From Neofusicoccum parvum (lineage: Eukaryota; Ascomycota; Dothideomycetes; Botryosphaeriales; Botryosphaeriaceae), in NCBI GenBank assembly GCA_020912385.1, contig CP087209.1:3348001-3412000 (forward strand): a DNA stretch of 64,000 nt, written 5' to 3'. Of the stretch, positions 21,705 to 32,127 are shown in pieces (the stretch's first letter is position 1; the number at the start of each line of letters is the position of its first letter). A program made the translations under genes and the position numbers. A model generated the notes under the pieces. It saw only the letters and a list, made by a program, of their open reading frames with translations, did not search any database and was not told where the DNA came from.

Positions 21705-24310
21705 TCTAACAGCGTGAATGTTGTGATAAGCGAACGAAAGTGTTGAGCAGTGAGTGTTGATGGCTTGTTTGTCTACGAGTATCGTCTTGTCCTTATACCC
21801 ATCCCCTTCGCAAGTAGCCGCTCAGGAGTCCCACGGCGTCATTTCGTAAAGTCAGATGTTGCGGTCAGCCGTGGCGCAAGGCACGCTAAGCTGCACAGAT
21901 GATGCTGGCCATTCTGTTGATCGTAGCAGTAGAGCCCCAGAAACGAGCAGCGGCTGTACCACTTCGTGCCCTTCTGGTGAATGTAGAGGCCACGGAGTAA
22001 TTCAAGTTACCCCGGCGCACAGCCCCGAATGTACATTGATCGTGCAGTTCATTGTTGACTACGTTCGAGAACACGAGGTTCCTGGGGGCCGAGGCAGACT
22101 CGAGGCTAACCGTGCAGGTAAAAGGAGAAAATGAGCAACATCTACAAGGGCATTTGTGATTGATTGACAATAGAGGCACCTGGCACGCACAATCGATGGG
22201 GCGAAGCATGCACGTCCTCCTATTTCGAGCACAGCCTTCCCAACGGCTGTGTTTGCGGCGTTCGATTCTCCACAATTCTCAACTTTACGAACAGCAAGAA
22301 TTATGCGCGATGAGCCCTGAAGCGCTAAGCCATCCAAGTTGCTGTGGGTAAACAGCACGGTAAATTGAAACGACCATGGAGCGGGCCCGGTTTGAGCTTG
22401 TCAATTGTAGCTACTGGTTGGTAGAAAGTAGAAACGTGGCTGAGTCAGTCACGGCCCGCGATGGTTTAGTAAACGGCACCGAGGTTCGATTACTTTAGTA
22501 CAGATCGGCACCATATGTCTTACGTATTGGCACCTCATGGTATCCTTGTATTTCTCCCAATTCTACTGGGTTGAGTCATCCAAGTCGATGCGCGCCAATG
22601 ATCAGTCACGTAGCCAAAACAATGTTGTAGAGGCTGGGCATCTTCATAGCGTTTCAAAAACGGTATCTAGTGATATCAAGCATATCTTTAGAGGGAAGAG
22701 AGCGGAGGGTCGGCAACCAAATAGAGGGCGCTGGGCTAAGGCGTCAGAATGATTGACATGTGGAGATCGCTGGCTGTGCTACGATACAAAGAAGGAGGCA
22801 CCGCAGTGTCCACAATTATTAAGAGTGCCCTTCTGAATTCACTGGACCCCTCTCTCCTCGTGCCATTACTTCCAGTTCCATGTCATTCGCTTTATTATTT
22901 GGGCCGGCAGCTGCGTTCGTCCACCAGGCCTCCGACAATTAGACGCGTGCGCCCCGCGTTTTCCCGCTAAAAATCCTCATTCGTTCATGTTTCTCATTTT
23001 CTGCTCCCTTGGAATGCTTTCTCCTCCATTATAGTCAATGATATTGAGAAAGCCAACTAATTACCTTGCCGGTGGGGTGTCTCGATAGTCTGATCGATAC
23101 GGAGGTATTTTGGTACGGGACAGCAACTATAAAAGTGCTAAGCCTTGCATGCTCCGCCCAAAGCAAGCTGCGCGGGCACATGTGTCCATGTCAAGAATGT
23201 GTTCCTACGCGAGTCGCAGTCATGGCGTAATGGGACGGCGATTAATTGATAGGCACGCCATGCCCCGCATTCCAATGGCCGGTTGAATCTATGCACGTAA
23301 GATTTAATTGCTGCGCCTTTGTCGCCCTGTTTATGCAAAATACCCACAACGGAACCACGACCTCTGATCGTTCGACGAGGATAGCCGACTTTGGTGAAGA
23401 TGGGCCTTGCAGAATTGATTTTTCAAGGACTCCCATTAATGGCTTGACTAAGAGAGTGCACCATTCTACATTTGACTAGCAGTTATGGGACTTGGCATCA
23501 GGATTGCATCTTTCACAAGTTCCCGCCCGACCACGGGTTGCACGGATGTTACGTTGCGCAAACTTCGATGTCGTGTGCTGTGCCACAATCAGCCTAATCC
23601 CGATGAGTCCTCTCTCTGTGATACGGAATGGATTGTTTCCCCAAGATCAACCTTTGACAACGGTCCGTTCCGTATCTGCAGTGTTCCATTACTTACACTC
23701 GCAGCCTGTACTACCTGCTTTCAAGGCATACATCTCACACGGTTACACGTACCGTTTGCACTAAATCTGCCTGCGATATAGTATGCGATAAATTAAAGGT
23801 TTGAGAGGAGCTTCATTTCCACTTGAGACGAATGGGAGTAGGCTTCTTAGAGATGGACTATCTGCCATCTTGCTTGTATAGTAGGAATGAATGATAACAG
23901 TAGAGACAAACTTAAGACCACCCCTGGAAATTCGACCAATGTCACTTTTGCTAGTTGTATTGATGTTAATGCACTAAGTTTTGACAAATACCAGGAAGAA
24001 ACCTCTGATGCAGTGCATCACGAGAGCAAGCTTCAGCTCCCAACACGAGATAAATCCTGCTTGGTTGCCATGATCGTGCAGCCGTCTTGCAGGATTTACG
24101 ATACACATCCACCGGTGAACTAGCATATCAAGCGGGGTTGTGACACTGGGGATGGATTTCCAAGTCGACTGTTAGATGATCTCGAGTTCAAGCAAGCGTG
24201 CCAGCATGAGCTTCTTTTATAAATTATTTCATGCTTTCCAGTCCATCCAAGCATCAAGTCCATCTTTAAACACATTGGCACACTCAAGCAATACCATTGA
24301 ATCACTCAAG
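21705..24310. other. Long intergenic region, 2.6 kb
   Basis: Divergent spacer between the small secreted protein and the decarboxylase gene. Every open frame is short and lacks recognisable motifs. Composition alternates between AT-rich and neutral blocks. No tRNA, repeat or transposon relic recognised. Confidence 0.5.
24218..24224 (+). promoter_or_regulatory. TATA-like box of the decarboxylase gene
   Basis: TATAAAT 93 bp before the ATG at 24311, followed by a CT-rich, ATG-poor leader ending in CAAG before the ATG. This layout is the main reason for choosing 24311 as the start rather than the in-frame ATGs at 24176 or 24206. Confidence 0.45.
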
Positions 24311-25615
24311 ATGCCATCCGGTCTTCCCACCGCCTCTGATGAGCAAATCGGCTTCCAGCCGCCCCCCGCCCAGCTGCCTCCAGCCCGGGCGGCCCCTATC
24401 TTCGGCGTGCCTCTGTCGTCCCTTCTACCCGATGTTGCTTTCCCTGGTGACACTCCCTTCTTGAATCCCATTATTATCGTCCTTATCGGCTACCTCGAAA
24501 AGGTCTATCCTGGTGACCTTGACAAGGCTGTAGCCGCTGCCTACCAGAAGATTCCAGAGTTCATGGACGACCTGAACATTAAGGATGGCCCTTCCTTCCT
24601 GGATTACGCCAATGACTTGCTCAAATGGATCCCCCACGAGGACTACAAAGGCAAAAAAATCTATGAAGTTCTCTGCATGTTCTATTTTATCTTTGATCAA
24701 CCTCCTCTTCTGGACCTCCAGACTCCCATCCAACCAAGCCAGGTTGGCCAGCCTCTAACCTGGCTCTCTTCCTGGATCGTTGTATACGCCCAACTCATCG
24801 GACTCTTCATGGACACACCGGCATCTCTCACGTCTGGATCTTTGAAGTCTTTCAAGGAATCACCCCTCTACAACTACGACGAGGCACTGGTACCCGAAGG
24901 AGGTTTCCGTACCTTCAATGAGTTCTTTTCTCGTCATCTGAAGCCTGGATCTAGGCCCATCGACTCGCCTGAGAATGACAAGGTCATTGTCTACCCGACC
25001 GACTGCACCTACGATGACTCGGTAGTCAAACAGAGCATCGTCAACATTCAGTCTGGGGGTGAAGTGGTTATCAAGAACCTCACTTGGACCATCGGCTCTC
25101 TTCTGCAGGGCTACAAAAGCCCTGAAGAGTTCGACGGCGGCATCTGGATGCACGCGTTCCTGAACACTTACAACTATCACCGCCAGCACGCCCCCGTCTC
25201 CGGTACGGTGATTGAGGCAAAGAATATCCAGGGCGCCGCCTACCTCGAGGTTGACTCCCAGTGCCGCCCTATCCGCAAGATTAACGATCCCGACTGCAAG
25301 CCCGAGGCCCCAGACAGCCCAGGGTACCAGTTTCTGCAGACAAGGGGCTTGGTGGTCATTGACAACCCTGTTCTGGGCAAGGTTGCCGTCCTGCCCATCG
25401 GCATGGCCATGGTCTCTTCGGTGAAGCTTTCGGTCAAGAAGGGTGATGTGTTGAAGAAGGGAGACGAAATCTCGACCTTCCTCTTTGGAGGATCAGACAT
25501 CATCTGTGTGTTCCAGGGCAAGGCTGGCTTGAGTGTGGATGACTTTGTGCCTTCGAAGGACGGCACATACTCCAAGATGGGGACCGTTCTTGCGAAGGCT
25601 CGGCCGCTGCACTAG
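24311..25615 (+). CDS. Phosphatidylserine-decarboxylase-family decarboxylase, PsiD-like
   Basis: Single exon, 434 aa from the ATG at 24311. The C-terminal two thirds is a PSD catalytic domain: FNEFFSRHLKPGSRPID, YPTDC, TWTIGSLLQGYK, the substrate-site histidines in HRQHAPVSG (290-298), VLPIGMAMVSSVKLSVKKGD, and the processing motif LFGGSD with Ser395. In this family that serine is converted to the pyruvoyl cofactor by self-cleavage, giving alpha and beta chains. Unlike membrane PSDs it has no transmembrane or mitochondrial leader. Instead it has a soluble helical N-terminal domain of about 190 residues and the length of fungal soluble PSD-like amino-acid decarboxylases, whose known example is PsiD (L-tryptophan decarboxylase, about 440 aa). 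An aromatic or other amino-acid substrate is therefore likelier than phosphatidylserine. The substrate is unproven. Confidence 0.85.
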   Translation: MPSGLPTASDEQIGFQPPPAQLPPARAAPIFGVPLSSLLPDVAFPGDTPFLNPIIIVLIGYLEKVYPGDLDKAVAAAYQKIPEFMDDLNIKDGPSFLDYANDLLKWIPHEDYKGKKIYEVLCMFYFIFDQPPLLDLQTPIQPSQVGQPLTWLSSWIVVYAQLIGLFMDTPASLTSGSLKSFKESPLYNYDEALVPEGGFRTFNEFFSRHLKPGSRPIDSPENDKVIVYPTDCTYDDSVVKQSIVNIQSGGEVVIKNLTWTIGSLLQGYKSPEEFDGGIWMHAFLNTYNYHRQHAPVSGTVIEAKNIQGAAYLEVDSQCRPIRKINDPDCKPEAPDSPGYQFLQTRGLVVIDNPVLGKVAVLPIGMAMVSSVKLSVKKGDVLKKGDEISTFLFGGSDIICVFQGKAGLSVDDFVPSKDGTYSKMGTVLAKARPLH

Positions 25616-25896
25616 GCAGTCACCGGCCAGTTCCAAGACTGGAAGTCGAGATTTCAATAACGCAAAAGAAAACAAGGCTGTGATGAAGAGAGGGTGAGCT
25701 CTTCATATATAAACTCATCTCTAAAATCTGCCAAGGCGTTCCGTTCGAGGACTGTGGAGTTTACCGGGGAATTGCTTCATGACTGGCTATATATTCACTT
25801 GAAAAACCCTCGAATATGATTTCTTTGTTTGCCGGAATCGCATTGAATTTTCATGCATAGCTCTACTTTTCCTTACCTCCAATGGCCTTAACGCCG

Positions 25897-26949
25897 CTAC
25901 CCCTTGGATATCGCGACACATCGGCTCTCACCCTCTCCCATTGACTCTGTCTGCAGCCCCATGTCTTGTGCCATGCTGTGTATGAAAGCCCGATGCAAGT
26001 TCCCAGCAGGTGGCATCTCCAAACGCGATCCCCGATCTCCGACCATCAACTCTGCCATTGTTCGAATATCTTCTCGCACCAGATCCACCCCGCATTCATC
26101 ACAGACTCTTCGGAAGAGCTTGGTAGCTCTGTTTGACCAGTGAATTTTCCTCAGAGGAGCAAGCCTTGTTGCTTGCTGCCAGTCTCTCACCTCGGGCGAC
26201 AGTTTCTTCGGCGCAAGATCGTGGACGATGTGCTGTATTTGTATCGAGCTTCCTTGGTCGGCGCGAAGATACTCGCCCACGTACTGGACGAAGATATCTT
26301 TCTGAAGACACTCATTTACTACTTCTGCAACAAACTGATCGCTTTTGTGGCTCAGCTTGCCGGTGAGATTGATGGTGATTTTGCCCACGTAGTGCTCATG
26401 GATGCGCTCGATGAGGCGCGAGATATCATCGACATGGGCGTTCATGAAACATCTCGCAACCCTTCGATCAAGGAGAAGAGCCTTGAGTTGGTACGGACGT
26501 TCTTCCTGCATCCATCCGGGAGCGGGAGTGACGTCCAGCAGGACGGTTGCGATGCCCGGAGGAAGCCGCGGAACGGCGCATATCCAGGCGTCCACAAGCT
26601 CTGGATGCACAAGGTGGGGGTAGCCTAGTGCCCAATCTGCCTTTTTGATGTTTTCGACCACAGCATCATGGAAAATGCTGATGCAAAGACGAACCAGCTT
26701 CGGGCCGCACTGAATGCCGTTGACGGCCAAGCACGTCGGACCAGTCAGGCCTGCAGGTCTTTGCAGCCGCCAAAGCGGGGACCAGCAGTTGAGGACCCAT
26801 GGCATGTCGCGGCGGGTGGCTTTGCAGACGGACAGGAGTGCCATGATTGTCCCTGGCCAGGCATCCTGCACGAGTCGGTCTTCCTGCTCCACGGCTGCCA
26901 GGAGGATCCCTTGCCGAAGCTCTGCTGGTAGATCGGCGAGTGTAGGCAT
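25897..26949 (-). CDS. F-box-like N-terminus / R3H-domain protein
   Basis: Single exon, 350 aa, ATG at 26949. The N-terminus (MPTLADLPAELRQGILLAAV, then MALLSVCKATRRDMPWVLN) resembles an F-box-like helical hairpin. The C-terminal 60 residues match the R3H single-stranded nucleic-acid-binding domain: MAELMVGDRGSRLEMPPAGNLHRAFIHSMAQDMGL, then a GEGESRCVAISKG end, with the conserved R-x3-H spacing here as HRAFIH. The middle is helical with no recognised motif. An F-box plus R3H arrangement would suggest targeting of nucleic-acid-bound proteins for ubiquitination. The R3H call is firmer than the F-box call. Confidence 0.7.
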   Translation of the reverse strand: MPTLADLPAELRQGILLAAVEQEDRLVQDAWPGTIMALLSVCKATRRDMPWVLNCWSPLWRLQRPAGLTGPTCLAVNGIQCGPKLVRLCISIFHDAVVENIKKADWALGYPHLVHPELVDAWICAVPRLPPGIATVLLDVTPAPGWMQEERPYQLKALLLDRRVARCFMNAHVDDISRLIERIHEHYVGKITINLTGKLSHKSDQFVAEVVNECLQKDIFVQYVGEYLRADQGSSIQIQHIVHDLAPKKLSPEVRDWQQATRLAPLRKIHWSNRATKLFRRVCDECGVDLVREDIRTMAELMVGDRGSRLEMPPAGNLHRAFIHSMAQDMGLQTESMGEGESRCVAISKG

Positions 26950-27692
26950 GGCTCAAAATGACCGTGGAGTTGTCAAAGGCCGCCGGGGTGGGTTCTGATG
27001 TGAGGATAGAGGTGCGCGGCACAACACATGTATCGGCCTTCCCTGAAGACGACTAGTGAGTCATGCATCGTCTGCCTGCGGGTTGTGACTGCGCTCCGGC
27101 GTATCGTCGGGTAATCAGCCGTTCGGCCAACGAGGCTCGCCGGGCGCCTCGATGCTCCCCTTCCCAGTTTTGAAACAGGCTGAAACTCGACTGGGTGCGG
27201 ATCATTTGCTTCAGCAGGTAGATTGTACGTGTAGCGGCTTCATAGCTAGACTTCTTGGTGATTGCGCTCCCAGACATGTTTTGAAACAAGCACTGATCAG
27301 CGAATAAGCACCGACTTGGCGTCTTATGCGCGATACGGTTATACTGAATGGATTTTACCCGCTTGCAGAGGGGCTGGAAAAGCCAAAATGATCTACCCCA
27401 GACACGACATTCCCTAATACGAGCCGTGCTTGATGAAAAAAAGCATCGCTTTTAGCCTGTGTGGCCACCTCTTCGGCAAGACGGGGCGATGCCGCCACGA
27501 TGGGGGGAAAGGTCAAACCCGAAACGGAAAGTCTTGATGATGGTGGTGGGATAATATACGGAATAGCGGCAATATCTTCTGCCCCTCTTCGTTCCGCAAG
27601 GCCGGCCACATCGTCAAGACGTTTCAAGCGCATATAAGATGGGGACGTCCGAGTCGCCACTTCTACAGAACATCCTCCGAACGCTGACAGCG
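26950..27692. other. Divergent intergenic region
   Basis: Spacer of 740 bp between the R3H gene and the GH30 gene. No supported gene. An in-frame ATG at 27639 would extend the GH30 protein by 18 residues. Confidence 0.5.
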
Positions 27693-29186
27693 ATGGTTGG
27701 TCTCCATAAATTTATTTTGCTGGTCAGCCTCATCGGCTGGGCCGTGGCCCAAACGTCGGTTACTGTCAACACCGGATCTACTCTGCAGAAAATCGACGGT
27801 TTCGGGTTTTCCCAAGCCTTTGGTCGCGCAACTGAATTCAAGAATGCGAACTCGGCTGCCCAGAAGAAAGGTCTTGACTTACTGTTCAGCACAAGCACTG
27901 GAGCAGGCTTCTCCATCGTTCGCAACCGTATCGGCTCTGGCGGGTCAGGGGACAGCATCTTACCAACAAGCCCTGGATCACCGTCTGGCACGCCCAAGTA
28001 CACATGGGACAGCAATGATTCTGGCCAGCTCTGGTTCACAAAGCAAGCAATCAGCTACGGCGTGAAAACCATTTATGCCGATGCTTGGAGTGCCCCTGGC
28101 TTCATGAAGACTAGCGGCAGCGAGTCGACGGCTGGGTATGCATTTCTTTTCCTTTACACCCGCGACGCGTGAATGCAAAACTCACCCTCGACCAGGTTCT
28201 TATGCGGTACAACAGGCCACACTTGTTCCTCGGGTGACTGGCGTCAAGCATATGCCAACTTCTTGGTGCAGTATGTCAAGTACTACGCGCAGGAAGGCAT
28301 AGCCGTGTCCCACCTTGGTTTCCTGAACGAACCAGACTTCTCGTCAGTATACTCGACACCTTGGCCTTGAGGTCACCAACGCTGACTTTTGATCAGACCA
28401 AGCTACTCTCAGATGCAGATAAGCACCAATGCGCAGGAGGCTATTTCATTCATCCCCACCCTTTCTGACACTGTCAAGAAAGCCGGTCTTGATACCAACA
28501 TCACCTGCTGTGATGCGATGGGTTGGTCACAGCAGACCCAGTACGCGGCTGCCATGAAGTCTGCTGGGATGGAAAATTACCTGGACGTGATTACCTCTCA
28601 CACCTATTCCAGCGAGGCTACCTCTGCGATTGACACAAAACTTCCCACCTGGGTCACCGAATCTGGTACCGGCAGCGCTAGTGCATTCATCACCACCTGG
28701 TACAGCAGCGGCGCCGCCGGCGAGGGATTCACTTGGGCCACAAAGATTGCTAAAGGCATCGTCGACGCTAATCTATCCGCATACCTCTACTGGGAAGGCT
28801 TTGAGGTCGGGCAGACACAGTCTGGGTCGCATCTCGTCGATTCCACTGGTAGCGAGGCCACTCCTTCCGGAATCTTCTGGGCATTTGCCATGTGGTCACG
28901 CTTCATCCGCCCCGGCGCTTATCGGCTGCAGACTACCGGCTCGCCTTCTGGTGTCATAACTGGCGCGTTTAAGAATACGGATGGTTCGGTTATTACTGTC
29001 TTCACCAATACCGGAAGTTCTACTCAGTCGGCCAAGGTCGCGTTCAATGGGTTCACACCAAAGACGGCAAATGCGTACTTGATGGACAATTCCCATCAGG
29101 TGGCGTCAACTTCAGCACAGCTCTTAGGCGGTGCTGTTACGGTGTCCATTCCCAGCAAGGGTGTCGTTACGGTTAAGCTAGCATAG
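27693..29186 (+). CDS. Secreted GH30 glycoside hydrolase (endo-beta-1,6-galactanase-like)
   Basis: Three exons: 27693-28135, 28196-28342, 28397-29186; 459 aa. Introns are 60 and 54 bp. The ATG at 27693 is chosen because it begins a classic signal peptide (MVGLHKFILLVSLIGWAVAQ). The GH30 fold is evident from KIDGFGFSQAFGRA, GAGFSIVRNRIGS, YADAWSAPGFMKTSG, the acid/base Glu193 in LGFLNEPD and the nucleophile Glu285 in WVTESG. A C-terminal beta domain follows (GVITGAFKNTDGSVITVFTN). The segment CGTTGHTCSSGDWRQAYANFL resembles the fungal endo-beta-1,6-galactanase group, which cuts arabinogalactan-protein side chains. Action outside the cell on plant polysaccharide is likely; exact specificity needs assay. 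Confidence 0.9.
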
Positions 29187-29667
29187 TTTCATTGTCTCGG
29201 GACTTGAGGCCTCCTTCAGGTTCTTGGGCAAAGACCAATGGAGCATACACCTTGAGAATGCCGGAAGGTGGAGTTCAAACTATGTCTTGTAAAGACGTAT
29301 CATTCTCTATATCATACCTTTCACAAACAGGTATCTCTATCTCAGTTCGGCTCACGTATCCATGTAGATTTTGGGGATTGCCAGGAATTATAAACAGAAA
29401 AAATTCTGTAACTCTGAGTCAGCCTTTCAAGTTTAGCTGATGCGCCTTTCGGAATTCCATACGTATTCTCTCCTACCCAAGCCTTACTTTACGAACCGTG
29501 GCGAGGATGAGAGGGAAAGGAGTGGGAAAACGGAAGCCATTTCTTCGTACATGATTGGTTGAGGCAGGGTTTTACGAGGTTGTCGAGAAATTTCACAAAT
29601 TACCTTACGCTGGTCCTGATTCATTGCTCCGGCGGTGACAAAGAGTTTAATACTATCGCATTGGTTT
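29187..29667. other. Convergent intergenic region
   Basis: About 480 bp between two convergent genes. AT-rich 3' flanks; nothing else seen. Confidence 0.6.
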
Positions 29668-31506
29668 CTATGAAATCTTTGGTTTAGGAATTTGGCTTTC
29701 ATCTATAGTAATTCCATCAGCTTCTAGCCGCTGCTTCAGTTCCGCATAAGAAATGTCCTGAATATCTGCCAAGGTCTCCAAAAAGATGTCGCAAGCATGG
29801 GCGCAGGCCTGACCTAGAGCATAGAACTGATGTTCTAACCGTACCGCTCCTATTTAGTTCGCATCGTTAGTATCTCATCTACGAGGACTTGTGCATGCAG
29901 TGCACCTACCGTAGCCAACATGGCTCGACGATGGGCATGTCGCTGTTATTAGATTCCGGGCTTCTAACTTTCGAGGCACTAGGGATCGATATGAGACCCC
30001 GAACGGCCGCCAGCGATGCCCATCCTTGAAGATGAAGCCCTCATTATGGACACAACCATCGCGGACTACCCTACGAGCACAATGCGTATCCGTCGGCCAG
30101 CAAGCCACGGTGACGGGATCTTCAACAGGTCTATCTCCGCCTTCAGATGCCGTGTGTTGAGTGATGATGTAGTCAGAAATCATCCGTCGTGCGTCTCGGA
30201 TATACAACTGTCGTGGAAAATGATCATTGTCCGGAAACTCGTCAAGAGAGTAGCCCCATCTACTCCATTCATCTCTTAAGTGTGCCGAGAGACTTAGGTC
30301 GCTTGTCAAGAAATACAGCAGCCCTTTCGTAAAGGTAGCCGTTTGTCGAACAATCTTTTGCCGAGCTTCGGAGTCTCCATTTGCCCAGCCATCGTTCATT
30401 CCGATCAAGTCAGTTGCCAGGACAGCTTCGGACCCAATGAGGTCCGTCTTCCCGTTTGGCAAGCGGGCAATAGGCATATACCATTCCCCTCCCGCTTCTG
30501 CGAAGCGTCTGTGGAGCTCATAGTGATCTGGATTGTACCCGTCGGGTTTCGTGATAGGCTTCCGATTGGATGGGTCCTTTGTCAATGGGATGCGGAACGA
30601 ATAAGCAGCGAGGTGATGATCTCCTTGCCCAGGCACCCCAAATGGCTCTGGAGACACCCCAAAGATGAGCCCACTGGAAGAGTCCTGTGGAACGCGGTAT
30701 GGGTCGATCGGCATATTGAACTGCCGATATTTCGTCTCTTTTCGCACGCCGGCAAGGCTTTCTCCGTAGAAACTTGACGCTTCCCGCCCAAAAGCCGTTG
30801 ACACTCCCGCTGCGGCCAGTAGATCTCCCTCGTAAGACGCTTCGATGAAGACCTTTGTGTCGAAAAATTCAATTTGAGATTCTCAAGGAATTCGTTGTCA
30901 AAACTTACCCCGGCGGAAAGCACTTGGCCATTGGAAAGCGTTATTTGCTGTAAAGTGTTCCCTTGTTTTTGGACACATCTGTCGTCGGCAAGGCGCCCCT
31001 GAATACAAATTATGATCAGTTCTGAGTTACCATTCGAAACGAATCGTGTGAGTCTACGTTCGGGTTCATACGTGGATCAGATGCAATGTGCTATGTTCCT
31101 CCAACCACTTTTTAATGATAGCTTCAGCCACGCTCGGTTCAAAGCGCCAGATGGAGGGATCCTTTATTCCCTCTGTAACAACTTCTTCGAGACGATCAAG
31201 TCTCCCATAATGAGAGCTAATGCGGCGATGTAGCTCGAGTGCAAGGCCTCTCACTGTGCCGCTGTTCTGAAACTCTGCTTGATTATCGATATCGCTTGCT
31301 CCAAGGCCTTCGACTTGAATACCTCCTGAATGAAATGATCATATCAGCATAGTAAGTATATTACGCAGATTCAAAAAGATATGCCTACCGATATGAGTTT
31401 GAGGTGAGACCAACGCTACGTGGCGACCAAGTCTCGCACTTTGGATGGCAGCGGCGACAGCGCCAGAGGTTGAGCCATAGACAACGATATCAAACTCGAA
31501 GCTCAT
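29668..31506 (-). CDS. FAD-dependent oxidoreductase (FAD_oxidored family)
   Basis: Five exons: complement(29668-29849, 29910-30852, 30909-30998, 31072-31325, 31389-31506), 528 aa. Introns of 63, 73, 56 and 60 bp have GT/AG ends and the exons join in frame. The N-terminus is an FAD Rossmann fold (FDIVVYGSTSGAVAAAIQSARLGRHVALVSP) followed by HIGGIQVEGLG. Next come a GLALELHRRI helix and VFIEASYEGDLLAAAGV, a motif typical of the FAD_oxidored family, then GREASSFYGESLAGVR. Near the end is CPSSSHVGYGAVRLEHQFYALGQACAHA, where the C-terminal FAD contacts lie. There is no signal peptide. The physiological substrate of these fungal proteins is unknown. It is transcribed divergently from a sugar permease across 621 bp, so a shared role in using an imported carbohydrate is plausible but inferred. 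Confidence 0.85.
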
Positions 31507-32127
31507 ATCTGTATGAGCGGCCGTCTTGTGTTTATAGTATTAGTAGTAAGCAACAGCGATGTGCGGTCAATTGCCAAACGTGATGCTACCTCCGAGGCTT
31601 AAGCTGGGCAAGACTCCAGAGAATTCAATAGCTATCGTGATTTAAGGAGTTCGGCCTTTTACCCCACAGCAATAGATCTATTGCCGAGTAGCCGAACGTT
31701 TACCCGAATATATGTTACCCTTTCCCCCCCTAGTGATCATGCTTTGCTTGCTGTCATCAGTCAACCCCGCACGCCCCACACCAGCTACGTTCCAGCTTCG
31801 GGGCTAAAGGCAGTTCCAGCCAATCACAACCGCCTTTGATTCGGTAAGTGTCCTTAATGGTTAAAATACCTTGACACCTCCAAGTCAGGCATGCAAAGAA
31901 TTAAGGAATACATCAACCTTTTACCCAACCAGTATCTCTATTATAAGTCGAGCTCAGCTCTTTCATTAGCCATCATTCCAAGACTGTGCCTCCAGCTTTC
32001 GTCATTGGATATCATCTTAGCCTCCACCAGACGAGAAGTCCTATGTCCCTCGATTTACGACTCGTGTCGTGGTATTTCCTTTCTCATTTTTTCTGTGCCC
32101 GAAACTGTCCACTCGATCGTCGTCAGT
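31507..32127. promoter_or_regulatory. Bidirectional promoter of oxidoreductase and sugar permease
   Basis: The 621-bp spacer separates two divergent starts. It holds three CreA-type hexamers: CCCCAC at 31662-31667, and a tight pair CCCCGC at 31765-31770 and CCCCAC at 31774-31779. Paired sites within 15 bp match functional CreA targets. Glucose repression of both genes is the inference. Confidence 0.5.

Noticed and set aside
22380..22500. A tRNA-like GGTTCGATTAC segment
   Set aside because: No matching acceptor, D or anticodon stems could be drawn around it.
24176..24310. N-terminal extension of the decarboxylase from the ATG at 24176
   Set aside because: The stretch includes a TATA-like box and a CT-rich leader; the ATG at 24311 has better context and gives the usual family length.
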